Source: DASQDN01 sp963844855 (GTDB lineage Bacteria > Acidobacteriota > Terriglobia > Bryobacterales > Bryobacteraceae). Taken from it: a DNA stretch of 64,000 nt. The stretch lies in NCBI GenBank assembly GCA_963844855.1, contig CAWJQP010000034.1, forward strand, positions 1-64,000, in the 5' to 3' direction. Below, one piece after another: positions 9,377 to 17,960 of the stretch; position 1 is the first letter of the stretch, and every line of letters starts with the position of its first letter. Both the position numbers and the translations under genes were made by a program. The notes under the pieces are model-generated. The model had not been told where the DNA came from and searched no databases. It saw only the letters and a list, made by a program, of their open reading frames with translations.

Positions 9377-9438
9377 CACAGGCTATTACGTACCGAAATC
9401 AGCCCTGTGGGAAGCCTCCTTTCGGCTTGGGGGCTTCC
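9377..9438 (+). other. Two consecutive strong hairpins after the IS110 gene
   Basis: First hairpin: CACAGGCT (9377-9384) pairs with AGCCCTGTG (9401-9409) with one bulge. Second: GGAAGCCTCC (9410-9419) pairs with GGGGGCTTCC (9429-9438) around a 9-base loop with one G-T pair. They abut. The second is followed by ATTTT, so it could be a transcription terminator; as part of the IS right end it could equally be a structural element of the transposon. Confidence 0.5.
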
Positions 9439-9545
9439 GGATTTTGGTGGCATGTTGATAATTCGGCGCTCAAAAACTTCCGGAACGGCTCGATCAGAAT
9501 ACTTTGTTTCAATGATTTAGAATCGAAACTCATGGAAAACGATAC

Positions 9546-9573
9546 GAGGGTTCAAATCCCGGCGGCCCGACCA
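9546..9573 (+). other. tRNA-like 3' end (T-arm, acceptor, CCA), possible att remnant
   Basis: The sequence GAGGGTTCAAATCCCGG has a T-loop-like centre, followed by a seven-base acceptor-like strand, a discriminator base and CCA ending at 9573. Only three T-stem pairs form, and no matching 5' acceptor strand, D-arm or anticodon arm lies in the preceding 90 bases, so this is not an intact tRNA. Fragments of this kind are commonly left where integrative elements use a tRNA 3' end as attachment site; it lies at the border between the mobile region and metabolic genes. Confidence 0.35.
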
Positions 9574-9618
9574 ACCAAATCAAACCAATCACTTACAGCG
9601 TTTTTCGTTCGCGAACAA

Positions 9619-10389
9619 TTAGATGGACATGGCTCCGAAGCCACCGTCCACCCGCAGCAGCGCTCCGGTGACGAACGATGAGGCCTGTTCGGCTGCCAGA
9701 AAGATCGCAGCGCCTACGAGCTCGTGCGGCTCGCCGAAACGTCCCATTGGTGTGTGACCGAGCACCTGTGCTGTTCGCTCTGGCGTAAGCAGTTTGCGGT
9801 TCTGCTCGGCTGGGACAAAACCAGGCAGGATTGCATTCACTCGAATTCGGTGCGGCGCCCATTCCCGGGCGAGGAAGCGAGTGAGTTGGTTGATTCCTCC
9901 CTTCGCGACGGAATAAGTAAACACTTTCGAAAGCGGCGGATCGGAGGCAATGGAAGAGATGTTGATGATGGAGCCTCCCTGCTGCGCCTCAACCATCCTC
10001 TTGCCGAATATCTGGCATCCCAGAAACATGCTCTTGAGGTCAACATCGAGGATGCGGTGCCACTCTTCATCCTTAATGTCGAAGAACGACGTCCCCGAGT
10101 TCACACCGGCTGCATTGATCAGAATGTCAACACTGCCGAAACTGTCGACCGTAGCCTTGAGTGCGCGCTCCATGTCCTCCCTTTGGCTCGCATCGGCGTG
10201 GACGGCGACAGATTTCCTTCCTGTCTCACGGATGGCATGGGCCCGTGTTTCGGCGTTGTCGATATTGATATCGACTACGACGATGCTGGCCCCTGAATCT
10301 GCCAAGCCATGTGCCATCTCTCCAGCAAGCACTCCGCCGCCTCCAACGATAACCGCGACTTTGTCCTCCAGCGAGAACATCTTGTGCAT
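9619..10389 (-). CDS. Short-chain dehydrogenase/reductase
   Basis: A 256-residue classical SDR. The Rossmann nucleotide-binding loop is AVIVGGGGVLAGEMA near the N-terminus, VVDINI suggests the cofactor-selecting acidic residue, INAAGV is the NNAG-like motif, and catalytic Ser (INISSIAS), Tyr and Lys (YSVAKGG) are all present; the C-terminus DGGFGAMS is typical. It is the last gene of a minus-strand set after a LuxE/PaaK-like and a LuxC-like gene, so its likely job is to reduce the aldehyde made there, or to act on a related alcohol. Substrate is inferred from context only. Confidence 0.9.
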   Translation of the reverse strand: MHKMFSLEDKVAVIVGGGGVLAGEMAHGLADSGASIVVVDINIDNAETRAHAIRETGRKSVAVHADASQREDMERALKATVDSFGSVDILINAAGVNSGTSFFDIKDEEWHRILDVDLKSMFLGCQIFGKRMVEAQQGGSIINISSIASDPPLSKVFTYSVAKGGINQLTRFLAREWAPHRIRVNAILPGFVPAEQNRKLLTPERTAQVLGHTPMGRFGEPHELVGAAIFLAAEQASSFVTGALLRVDGGFGAMSI

Positions 10390-10440
10390 TCAGGGCTTCT
10401 CCATTTCGCTCAGTTTGACAACGCTATGTGTTAAACACGA

Positions 10441-10483
10441 GAAGCTCAAGCCGCAACCACGGTGAGCAACCACGGTGAGCTTC
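10441..10483 (-). repeat. Intergenic hairpin enclosing a 13-bp tandem repeat
   Basis: GAAGCTCA (10441-10448) and TGAGCTTC (10476-10483) form a perfect 8-bp stem. The loop holds CAACCACGGTGAG twice in tandem (10454-10466, 10467-10479), the second copy overlapping the stem. It lies between the aldehyde dehydrogenase and the SDR and would appear in a read-through transcript, where it might act in processing or attenuation. Confidence 0.55.
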
Positions 10484-10507
10484 GGGCGACATCTACGCAA
10501 GGCTGGA

Positions 10508-11926
10508 CTACATAGCTGCCTGAAATGCGCGCGGGCGAAAAAGGAACTCCACGATGTTGCCTTCGTGGGGCTGCAGCCAATCGAGTTTGATGGTAGGAAT
10601 CGCTCCAATATTGAGCCTGTCGATATGCTGCGCGTCGATTAGCTGTCGCTGGAATTGAGCTTCTCCAGTGATCGCGCTGCAGACCAACGTGGGGCCGATT
10701 CTTTTGAGCATTTCCTCCTGCGGGCACTTGACGACGCTGACGAACGGAAACATGAATTCCGTGTTCGCAAGTTTCGCTTCAGGCGAATTGCAGTGGATCA
10801 CAATCGGCCGGAGATAGCCACAGCGTTCCTTTTCGACCAGCCGCGGTCCGAAAACGCCGGTCGCATGTTCAACGCTTGACTCGTCAAGGTTCGACTCTAT
10901 CGAGGACCAGATCGCTCGCGCCGCGCCCGGTACCGTAAATGCCGCGAGCCTCGCTTCCTCGTCCTGCGGTGGTTTTGCCTCAATCGGACCCAGCCGCTCC
11001 GCCAGCGCCTCGGCGATTTCTTCGGTATGCCGCGACGCCCAAATGCCGGAACAGTTGATGCATCCTCGACCGCTGTTGGCGAAGACGCTGTCCGCCATGA
11101 TGTCGAGATATTTCTCCCATTGATCTACGACGTCATCGCCAAGCAGGATCTTGCTGAATCCTGGTCCGTGGACTTGAACGCGCGGATCGCCTTTGTAGCG
11201 CTCCACAGTCGCCGTTCCGCCAAATATCAGGCTGCGACGCGTCCGCCGTACTACCTCGGCGCCGATGTCTCCACCTCCTGGATAAATCGCGATCGATTCC
11301 CGCGGCACACCTGCTTCGAAGAAAGCGGCGGCCATGCGGTAGGGAGTCCATGGCTCTTGTGGTCCCGGCTTCAACACCAGCCCGACTTGCATCGGAATCA
11401 CAGGTAGCCACAGAGTATGCACTCCGGGCGAGTTTGAAGGGAGAACGAGACCCAGAACGGGCGCCTGCGTTTGATAGCTGACCGTCACTCCTCTGGACTC
11501 CACACCGTATCCGCGGGTAAGGATGTTCAGATCCAAACCGCGAGTCAATGCGTCCAGAATGCGGTCCATGTTCGACAACACGAAGTGATTCTTCTTCATG
11601 TTGGCCTTACACAGATGCTCCGGCAGGCCGGTGCTGGCGGATTGCTGGCGCGCGAAGTCGTCTGGCGTCTGGACGCCGTCTCCAATGGGCAGGTCTGCGC
11701 TCAAGTACAGATCTGCCGCCTTCTTCATGATCTCGATCAATTCCGCAATCGGAATCTCAGTCAGTAGATCCCTGGCGCGCTGCGCTTGGCGCATATCGCG
11801 ACCCAACAGACCGGCATTTGCCTGGCTCACGTTTGCAAGCAGCTCACCCGTAAGAAAGTGGATTACGTGATCCTGTTCTACGCTCGTGTACGGTTGTCCC
11901 CATCGCAAGATTGGTATGTTTAGCAT
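10508..11926 (-). CDS. Aldehyde dehydrogenase-fold acyl reductase, LuxC-like
   Basis: A 472-residue member of the aldehyde dehydrogenase superfamily. VLGLVLPSNSPGVHTLWLP is the cofactor-domain segment, SLIFGGTATVERY corresponds to the glycine-rich turn, and NSGRGCINCSGIW holds the probable catalytic cysteine. It is shorter and more divergent than NAD-dependent ALDHs and matches the acyl-CoA reductase (LuxC-type) branch in style. The gene starts 15 bp after the adenylating-enzyme locus on the same strand. A ligase plus LuxC-like reductase implies activation of a carboxylic acid followed by reduction to the aldehyde; the acid (aryl or acyl) is unknown. Confidence 0.85.
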   Translation of the reverse strand: MLNIPILRWGQPYTSVEQDHVIHFLTGELLANVSQANAGLLGRDMRQAQRARDLLTEIPIAELIEIMKKAADLYLSADLPIGDGVQTPDDFARQQSASTGLPEHLCKANMKKNHFVLSNMDRILDALTRGLDLNILTRGYGVESRGVTVSYQTQAPVLGLVLPSNSPGVHTLWLPVIPMQVGLVLKPGPQEPWTPYRMAAAFFEAGVPRESIAIYPGGGDIGAEVVRRTRRSLIFGGTATVERYKGDPRVQVHGPGFSKILLGDDVVDQWEKYLDIMADSVFANSGRGCINCSGIWASRHTEEIAEALAERLGPIEAKPPQDEEARLAAFTVPGAARAIWSSIESNLDESSVEHATGVFGPRLVEKERCGYLRPIVIHCNSPEAKLANTEFMFPFVSVVKCPQEEMLKRIGPTLVCSAITGEAQFQRQLIDAQHIDRLNIGAIPTIKLDWLQPHEGNIVEFLFRPRAFQAAM

Positions 11927-11941
11927 GGCTGGTTCTCCAAT

Positions 11942-13052
11942 TCAGTAGACGCCGACGACAGTGCTGGCTCCGAGTTGGCGAAAAGGCCGGACGCCGCTCA
12001 CGCCATCCCAAGGATATTGCTCGTAGGGCATTTCTCGCTCGCCTTCGTCTCTCTCGAGGAACCCTGGAATGAAGGTCTCCCTGGTCAGTGTGGTCAGTCG
12101 AACGCGCCCGGTCTTTCCGTAGTCCACCAGTTTGTTGGAATCATCGAAGGAAACCACTTCGATGACCGCTCGAGGCTGCGGCGCGTAGTAGCTGATCTTG
12201 TACTGATCGGCGGCCGTGACTGGTTTCGAACACGCCAGCCCCATGAGTGTGTTGCCGTAAGTCGGCGTCATGTACACTCCGCTGCCCAAGCAATTCCTCC
12301 ATCGCAAATCGAGTGAACTGCGGAGTAAACTCGGTACCGCCGGCAAAAATGCCGGTGATGCCCATCTCCCGAATACTGGTTCCGCGTTCTTCTAACTCCT
12401 CGGCCAATGCCTCAAGCAGTTTCGGCGTCGTGAACATGCAGCGGATCTCGTGCCCGGCGGTGAGAATCGTGACCGCCTGCTCGATTACGTGCGCCTTATA
12501 GAGATCCAAGTCTTCGATACTTCCGGCGCGGATGAGTTTGATGACCCAACGCGGATCGAGGTCGACACAAAAACAGATTCCTCCTCGGTGCTGGCACAGG
12601 TGCTCGACCGCAAGCCGCAAACGTCGCGGACCGGATGGCCCGAGCATTAGCCAGTTCGAGCCCATAGGAAAGTATTCCTCGGGTAGAGTCTCGCCGAATA
12701 ACTCGTAGTCGATTCGAAAGTCTTCGATAGCAACCCGGCTCTTCGGCACTCCGGTTGTACCACCGGTTTCGAATATGTACACCGGCATCTCCGAAAGCCC
12801 GCGCGGCACCCACCGGCGCACAGGGCCTCCACGCAGCCATTCGTCCTGAAACGGCGGAAACTTTTTCAGATCGTCAAAGGTATGAATCTCTTTTCGCGGG
12901 TCCCAGTTCAGCTTCGCGGCATACTCGAGCCAGAAAGGGCATCCCGTCTCGGCATTGAAGTGCCATGCGATCATGTCGCGGACCTGAGCGTCCAGTTGCT
13001 CTTTTGCCTGCCGGACGCGGTCGGAAAGGCTCAACGTTGAAGTCCCTGTCAT
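11942..13052 (-). pseudogene. PaaK/LuxE-like adenylate-forming enzyme, one frameshift
   Basis: The N-terminal part reads MPVYIFETGGTTGVPKSRVA, the nucleotide-binding loop of phenylacetate-CoA ligase/LuxE-type enzymes, followed by FTTPKLLEALAEELEERG and GITGIFAGGTEF. Near 12290 the frame changes (CTTGGGCAGC); the other frame continues with GVYMTPTYGNTLMGLAC and the C-terminal RVRLTTLTRETFIPGFLERD to 11942. Removing one base yields a protein of about 370 residues, the length of LuxE-like acyl-protein synthetases rather than full acyl-CoA ligases. It heads the three-gene set with the LuxC-like reductase and the SDR. Confidence 0.82.
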
Positions 13053-13202
13053 TCCATCGCAGCTCCTTGACTCTTCAGCAAAATATCTCCTCTTACCACC
13101 ATTGACCTGCCCGGGCGCGGTAGAGGTGGGTTGAGTTCACAAGCGATTTTTGCTAGTCGCGATTATGTCACTTTTTATGGCGCTGAGCTTTGGGACAGCC
13201 AG

Positions 13203-13685
13203 TTACTGGCGGGCGACAGGTTTGAGGTCGGCCGCAGCCGGGGCTTTCTTGGTGAAGATAAGCACTTCTGTCTTGTCCGACGGCACGATGGTGATTTGCT
13301 CCACCTTCATGGAACCATCATTTTCCATCTTTAGCTGTCGTTTAACGACCGTCGAATTATCACTGGCACTACGCATCTGAACGAGCGTGGTGTCCAGGAA
13401 GTACGTCATGGCAGTCATTTTTTTGCCGTTATCATCGAAATCACAGGATTTCCCGAGAGGACACTTCGCAGTACAGGTGGATTTGCCGAGCGGAGTCTCT
13501 TCGATAGTGATTTCACCCGGCTTCTGATCGATTTTCCAGACGAGATCTTCTTTGGCATCTGCTTTGCTTTTGGCAAGGTCGAGCTGCCAGGATCCGCTGA
13601 AGTTCGGTTTAGGGACAGGCGCCTGCCATCCAAGGATAGGGAGCGTCAGACAGAACGGAATCGCAAGTCCGATCAAACGTAACAT
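13203..13685 (-). CDS. Secreted lipocalin-like small protein
   Basis: A 160-residue protein with a clear signal peptide (LIGLAIPFCLTLPILGWQA) and then PNFSGSWQLDLAKSKADA, the opening typical of small beta-barrel proteins that recur in Acidobacteria (xNFSGxWxLDxxKS). Two cysteine pairs lie in the middle (CTAKCPLGKSC). A GGAGGGG ribosome binding site lies just before the ATG at 13685. Function is unknown; binding of a small hydrophobic ligand is a guess. It is divergent from the serine hydrolase at 13812. Confidence 0.7.
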   Translation of the reverse strand: MLRLIGLAIPFCLTLPILGWQAPVPKPNFSGSWQLDLAKSKADAKEDLVWKIDQKPGEITIEETPLGKSTCTAKCPLGKSCDFDDNGKKMTAMTYFLDTTLVQMRSASDNSTVVKRQLKMENDGSMKVEQITIVPSDKTEVLIFTKKAPAAADLKPVARQ

Positions 13686-13811
13686 AAGCCCCTCCGGACC
13701 GCCGTCTTTTTAGGACAGCGCGGTCACGGCAGAAGATTGTCACGTTTTTGTGTCAGCGTCAACAGCTTGTTTACAGTATGTCGCTTGCACCCAATGATCG
13801 CTGTCGACAAG

Positions 13812-14972
13812 ATGGCAAAGCGCTTATGCCAGACTAGACAACACGTCATGATCTTGGCCCTATTTGCTCAGCTTGTGCTGGTGTCAGGCTCCCCGGCGTC
13901 CGTAGGGATGTCGAATTCCCGGTTGGAGAACGCCTCCTCGATCCTCGAGTCGGAGGTAAAGGGCGGAAATCTGGGTGCTGGCAGCATTCTGGTAGCGAGG
14001 CGGGGGAAGATTGTGCTGCATCGGGGTTTCGGCCGGCTATCCCGTACAGAAGGAAGCGCTGCCGTCGCTCCGGATTCGGTGTTTCTCCTTGCGTCCATAA
14101 CGAAGCCTGTGACCGCTTGCGCATTGATGCTGTTGGTTGAACGGGGGAAGGTTTCCCTCGACGACCCGGTGTCGCGTTATCTGCCTGAGTTTAGCGGTGA
14201 GGACAAAGCGAAGGTTCGAGTCAGAGACTTGCTGGCGCACACATCCGGATTGCCTGACATGTTGCCAGAGAATACCGACCTTCGCCGGGCAAACATGCCG
14301 TTGAAGGAGTTTGTGCTGCATACATTTAAGACGCCGCTACTGTATCGTCCCGGGACCGATTTCCGCTATCAGAGTATGGGGACTCTGCTGGCCGGTGAAA
14401 TCGTTGAGCGCGTTTCGGGCATGCGTCTCCGTGAGTTTGAGAAGAGGGAAATCTTTGAGCCGCTCGCGATGAATCGGAGTGCTCTTGGTATGGGGTCGAA
14501 CAGGATTACCGATACGGTGGAGGCATGGATCTCGCCGAATACCGATCCGAAGGACACGGCGCGATTCGGTCCCAATAGCGCCTACTGGCGAGACATGGGA
14601 CATCCCTGGGGCGGAATGCATAGCACGACACGAGATCTCGCAGTGCTTCTACAGACGTTCCTGAACGGGGGAGTTTACGACGGTAAGCAAATCTTTAGCC
14701 GAGCTACGGTGAAGGCGATGACGACAAATCAGAACGTCCATTTACAGGCGCCATGGGGCTTGGGATGGGCGCTCGGACGCTCTATCGTATGGAACTTCTT
14801 CGGCGACTTAACCTCGGCTTCTACGTTCGGCCATGCGGGCGCGACGGGGACGGTTGCATGGGCCGATCCGGAAACTCAGTTAGTGTGTGTCATCTTGACT
14901 GATCGTTTGCTGGATGAAGGCAGGCTTCTCCGACTGATTTCAAATGCAGTGGCCGCCTCGATTGAAAACTGA
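13812..14972 (+). CDS. Beta-lactamase-family serine hydrolase, secreted
   Basis: Class C beta-lactamase/esterase fold. After a signal segment (MILALFAQLVLVSGSPASVG) the catalytic SxxK is in LLASITKPVTACAL, the Tyr motif in FRYQSMGTL, and the third motif in FGHAGATGTV; LLAHTSGLPDM is the usual signature near the active site. About 386 residues from the ATG at 13812; the frame is open from a TTG at 13737 but that extension is unlike a leader. Such proteins are esterases or D-amino-acid peptidases more often than antibiotic hydrolases, and nothing here points to resistance. Confidence 0.85.
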   Translation: MAKRLCQTRQHVMILALFAQLVLVSGSPASVGMSNSRLENASSILESEVKGGNLGAGSILVARRGKIVLHRGFGRLSRTEGSAAVAPDSVFLLASITKPVTACALMLLVERGKVSLDDPVSRYLPEFSGEDKAKVRVRDLLAHTSGLPDMLPENTDLRRANMPLKEFVLHTFKTPLLYRPGTDFRYQSMGTLLAGEIVERVSGMRLREFEKREIFEPLAMNRSALGMGSNRITDTVEAWISPNTDPKDTARFGPNSAYWRDMGHPWGGMHSTTRDLAVLLQTFLNGGVYDGKQIFSRATVKAMTTNQNVHLQAPWGLGWALGRSIVWNFFGDLTSASTFGHAGATGTVAWADPETQLVCVILTDRLLDEGRLLRLISNAVAASIEN

Positions 14973-14993
14973 TGCTCGTCTAGCGCGCGGCCT

Positions 14994-16551
14994 CTAGATA
15001 CTGCTCAACGCGATCTTCGCAAACACCAATCGGCCGGCTTCGAAGCGCCCGATCGCCAGTGCCCGGTCAGCGTCTTTGGCAAAGGCATAGTGCTTTCGGA
15101 TTGACTGTATTGAGTCTTCGATTTCATCGACAAAGGCCCCCGCTGCCTCGGCGCGCCGGTGGGGCGTTCCATCGACACGCACGTATATGGGACTGGTGTG
15201 AGCGAATACCGTGAAGCCTGCGTGCGTTTTGCTGCCACCGGATACGCGAGCCGCTATCCAGCCGCCACGATCCACTCGGATCTCACGCTCAAGTGTCGCT
15301 TCATGATCTTTTAAACTCGCTTGTTCCGCGACGATCTCACCGTTGTAAAGTATTTGGACCCGCTCGAATGGCAAGCGAGAAATCGCTGTCGCAGAAACGC
15401 GGAGAAGACCGCTCGTATTCGACAGTGCCGCCGGGACGCTGATCATTTACCTTTAGCTCCAGAAGAGGCCCGTTGGAAACGAAGGTGCGGCCCGCTCTCA
15501 AACCAGCGATCCAGCTTTCGTACGTAAAACTGCCTTCAACCTGCACGAACACGCGATTGTGGTCATAAATCCACCAATCTGTGCCGGAGGAAGCAGGGAT
15601 CCGAAGACCGCAGTTCAATAGCCGGTAGTAGCGATCGTAATTCGCTTCGAGACCATCTGCGAGATTGTAGGCGTCCATGTGGCCTAACGCGGCCGCTATC
15701 GGGGATTCGATTCCCGAACCGTTATGGCACCAGACCGTCGTCCCGCCGATGCTGCGAGCCTCAGCGCAGAGCATGGAAAGTGTGGGGAAGTCCGGAGCGT
15801 TCTTCGCCTTCGCTAACAAACCGGTGGAAACGGGCTCCAGTGCTCTCGGAATATTCAAAAAAAGCACGTGACCATATCCGAAGCCGCCGAACGTACGATT
15901 GTTTCGCGCCTCTTCGCCCATATCCATGATCGTGCCGTCCTTTGAGAACTGGGGCAGGCGTCCCACAGGATATCGATTCGTGATGTAGGGGGAATCACCG
16001 CGAATAAGATAGCTGATCACGCTAACGTCGAGCGCTTCAGCGGGAGGCACCATGCGGAGGCGGTCGTCCGGGTCCTCGTCGATCTCCAGAGCGTAGTGTG
16101 TGTGCGTGTTACCCGAATACCACCCGGAACCATGCATGTCCTTCAGAACCGGGATGCGGAAATCGAGAACGTGCGTGATCGCTGAACCAACTTCGGTGTA
16201 ATCGACGACCGTTTTATGGGAAATGCCTCGCACCACTTCAATCTGATAGCGGCCCGGCGGGACCGCGATTTCGTACGAGCCTCGGGCATAAAAGTACGTA
16301 CGCTTAGGCATCGTCTTGATGGCATTGTCTGGGAGGTAGGCTTGATCGGTGCCCGTGTTAACTACGCGAATCTTTGCTGCAGTGGGCTTACCCGTTGCAT
16401 CATCGATCAGCGATCCCCGAATCACGCCCGGGGCCCGTGTGTCCGGGCGTTGTCCCATGAGGCCGCCAACCGGTATCAGGAGGCTGCCACGTCCGATGAT
16501 GGGAATCGACTTCAGAATCTCACGCCGTGAGAGGTGCGGCCCGTGTCCCAT
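14994..16551 (-). pseudogene. CehA/McbA-type metallohydrolase, one frameshift
   Basis: A Tat-like leader (SRREILKSIPIIG) is followed by a carboxypeptidase-regulatory-like beta domain (GVIRGSLIDDATGKP), then the PHP-type metal site (WYSGNTHTHYAL) and later TVWCHNGSGIESP and IPASSGTDWWIY, which are CehA/McbA-like. This frame fails around 15400-15430 after VNDQRPGGTV; another frame supplies the C-terminal beta domain (PFERVQILYNGEIVAEQ) to 14994. Exported PHP-like phosphoesterases or esterases are known in this family; the substrate is not evident. Confidence 0.82.
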
Positions 16552-16633
16552 AGGCTAGAGAATACAACGTTATATAGGAGGGCAGTTTGCCCGTTACGAT
16601 TTGTGTCGGGATTCGTTCTCGAGTGGTAGGCGT

Positions 16634-17856
16634 TTATGGCCGGTTCCAGGCGCTACCGAATTGAAAATAGATCGCTGAATCTTCTGGACCGCGAGCATAG
16701 TCAATACCGTAGTGGAGCCCGAATTTTCGGGCCAGCTCGTAGCGGAATCCGATCCCACCCGCGCCAACGGCCGCCTTATTACGGAACGCACCCTGGCCGT
16801 TCCAGGCAACGGCGCCCCCACCAAACACTACGGCGCTAAAGCGTTTCCAAAATTGCCAGCGAGCTTCCAACTCGGTCTGTACCACATGCTGCCGCTGATA
16901 TCTGGCGGCGGGCACGCCACGCAGCGTAACGTATGGGCGCGCGTAAAACGCCGGATCATTAAAACTGAAATCCGCGTCCCCTCGAAGACCGAATGTCCAC
17001 CGACGTCCAACCGGCACGTATGCGATGACCACTTGTTCGAATCGCTGAAAGTTGAGAGTTCCCCAAAGGAGCGATCGAAGTAAGACCACGTTGTTTCAGA
17101 AAACAATCCTTTTGTTGGCGTCAGAATACTATTGCGGCTATCGTATCGAAGGGCCACCGCCGGACCTGCCAGACGATCGGTGCGGCCCAACTCCCTTGGC
17201 GGCTCAGGTGAATCGTCCGGGTCTGTCGATGAACCTTCCGGCGGCAGGACCGAGGATTCCACATTCGCGTAAAGATACCGCAACCCACCATACCAGTGGC
17301 TGGCGCCAAGGCGGAAACGTCCTTTAGTGAGGAAACCTGACATTGTCAGGTTGTATTCCAGATGGCGCTCCGAACTATCGTTACCAGAGCCTTCGCCGAA
17401 GTACTTCAAATTAACGGAGGCGTGCCCTCCGCCGAATACAGTCTCCACACGGCCGTCCTTCCAGGTGCTGGAATCGACAGCCAATAGGCCCCAACTTTGA
17501 TTGCTGGTATACATGCCTCCGCCAACGCTTACGTCTGGTCTGGCCCAACCTTCGCTGCCCGCGGACGTTCGCGGCCGTAAGAAGATCGCAGCTCCGGCCA
17601 AGCCATATCCCAGCGCAGGTTCGGTGATCGGCATCAGCATTGGAACGAATCGACCGGGCTTTGCGAGAAACTCACTGAGGTCCAGCCATCCATCCGATGG
17701 ATCTCGAATGCTCGACTGGTTTCGCGGAGGCTCCGCCGGTACTTGCTGGGCGCAAATGGGTGAGGGTTCCGTAATCACCGCGCAAAGAAAAACAATGAAG
17801 ACCAGACCGCCAGCAGGGAAAGACTTGTAACGTGACACAAAGAGTGTGGAATGCAT
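16634..17856 (-). pseudogene. BamA/TamA-like outer-membrane barrel, one frameshift
   Basis: An ATG at 17856 starts a signal peptide (GGLVFIVFLCAVITEPSPICAQQ). The following barrel has the bacterial-surface-antigen hallmark ALRYDSRNSILTPTKGLFSE. The frame changes near 17060; the second frame continues with barrel strands (VPVGRRWTFGLRGDADFSF, GAGGIGFRYELARKFG) and ends with the aromatic C-terminus GSAWNRP at 16634. There are no POTRA domains, so it is a stand-alone D15-like barrel, not BamA itself. It is divergent from the nitrilase operon, 105 bp away. Confidence 0.82.
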
Positions 17857-17960
17857 GATTGTTTCGAGCGTCGAGCAGTAGAAGTTGTTTGAGATTGGAT
17901 TCCCGGTTGCGTGGCCTCGCTTCCGGGTATATAAAGAACCTTCAGCAACACGGAGTTGAC

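Larger units (their letters stand above)
7640..9440 (+). mobile_element. IS110-family element, inactivated; ends approximate
   Basis: A broken DEDD transposase gene (7898-9339) is flanked by non-coding segments of about 250 bp upstream and 100 bp downstream with strong secondary-structure potential, as expected for IS110 elements, which lack classic terminal repeats and carry a structured non-coding RNA. No target duplication is expected for this family. The outer limits given here are guesses based on the neighbouring recombinase gene and the last hairpin. Confidence 0.5.

Noticed and set aside
9481..9573. A complete tRNA ending at 9573
   Set aside because: No acceptor 5' strand, D-arm or anticodon arm can be folded; only a 3' end-like fragment is present.
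9607..9616. GTTCGCGAAC palindrome after the SDR stop as a terminator
   Set aside because: It has no loop and no proper T-run, so a hairpin terminator is not supported.
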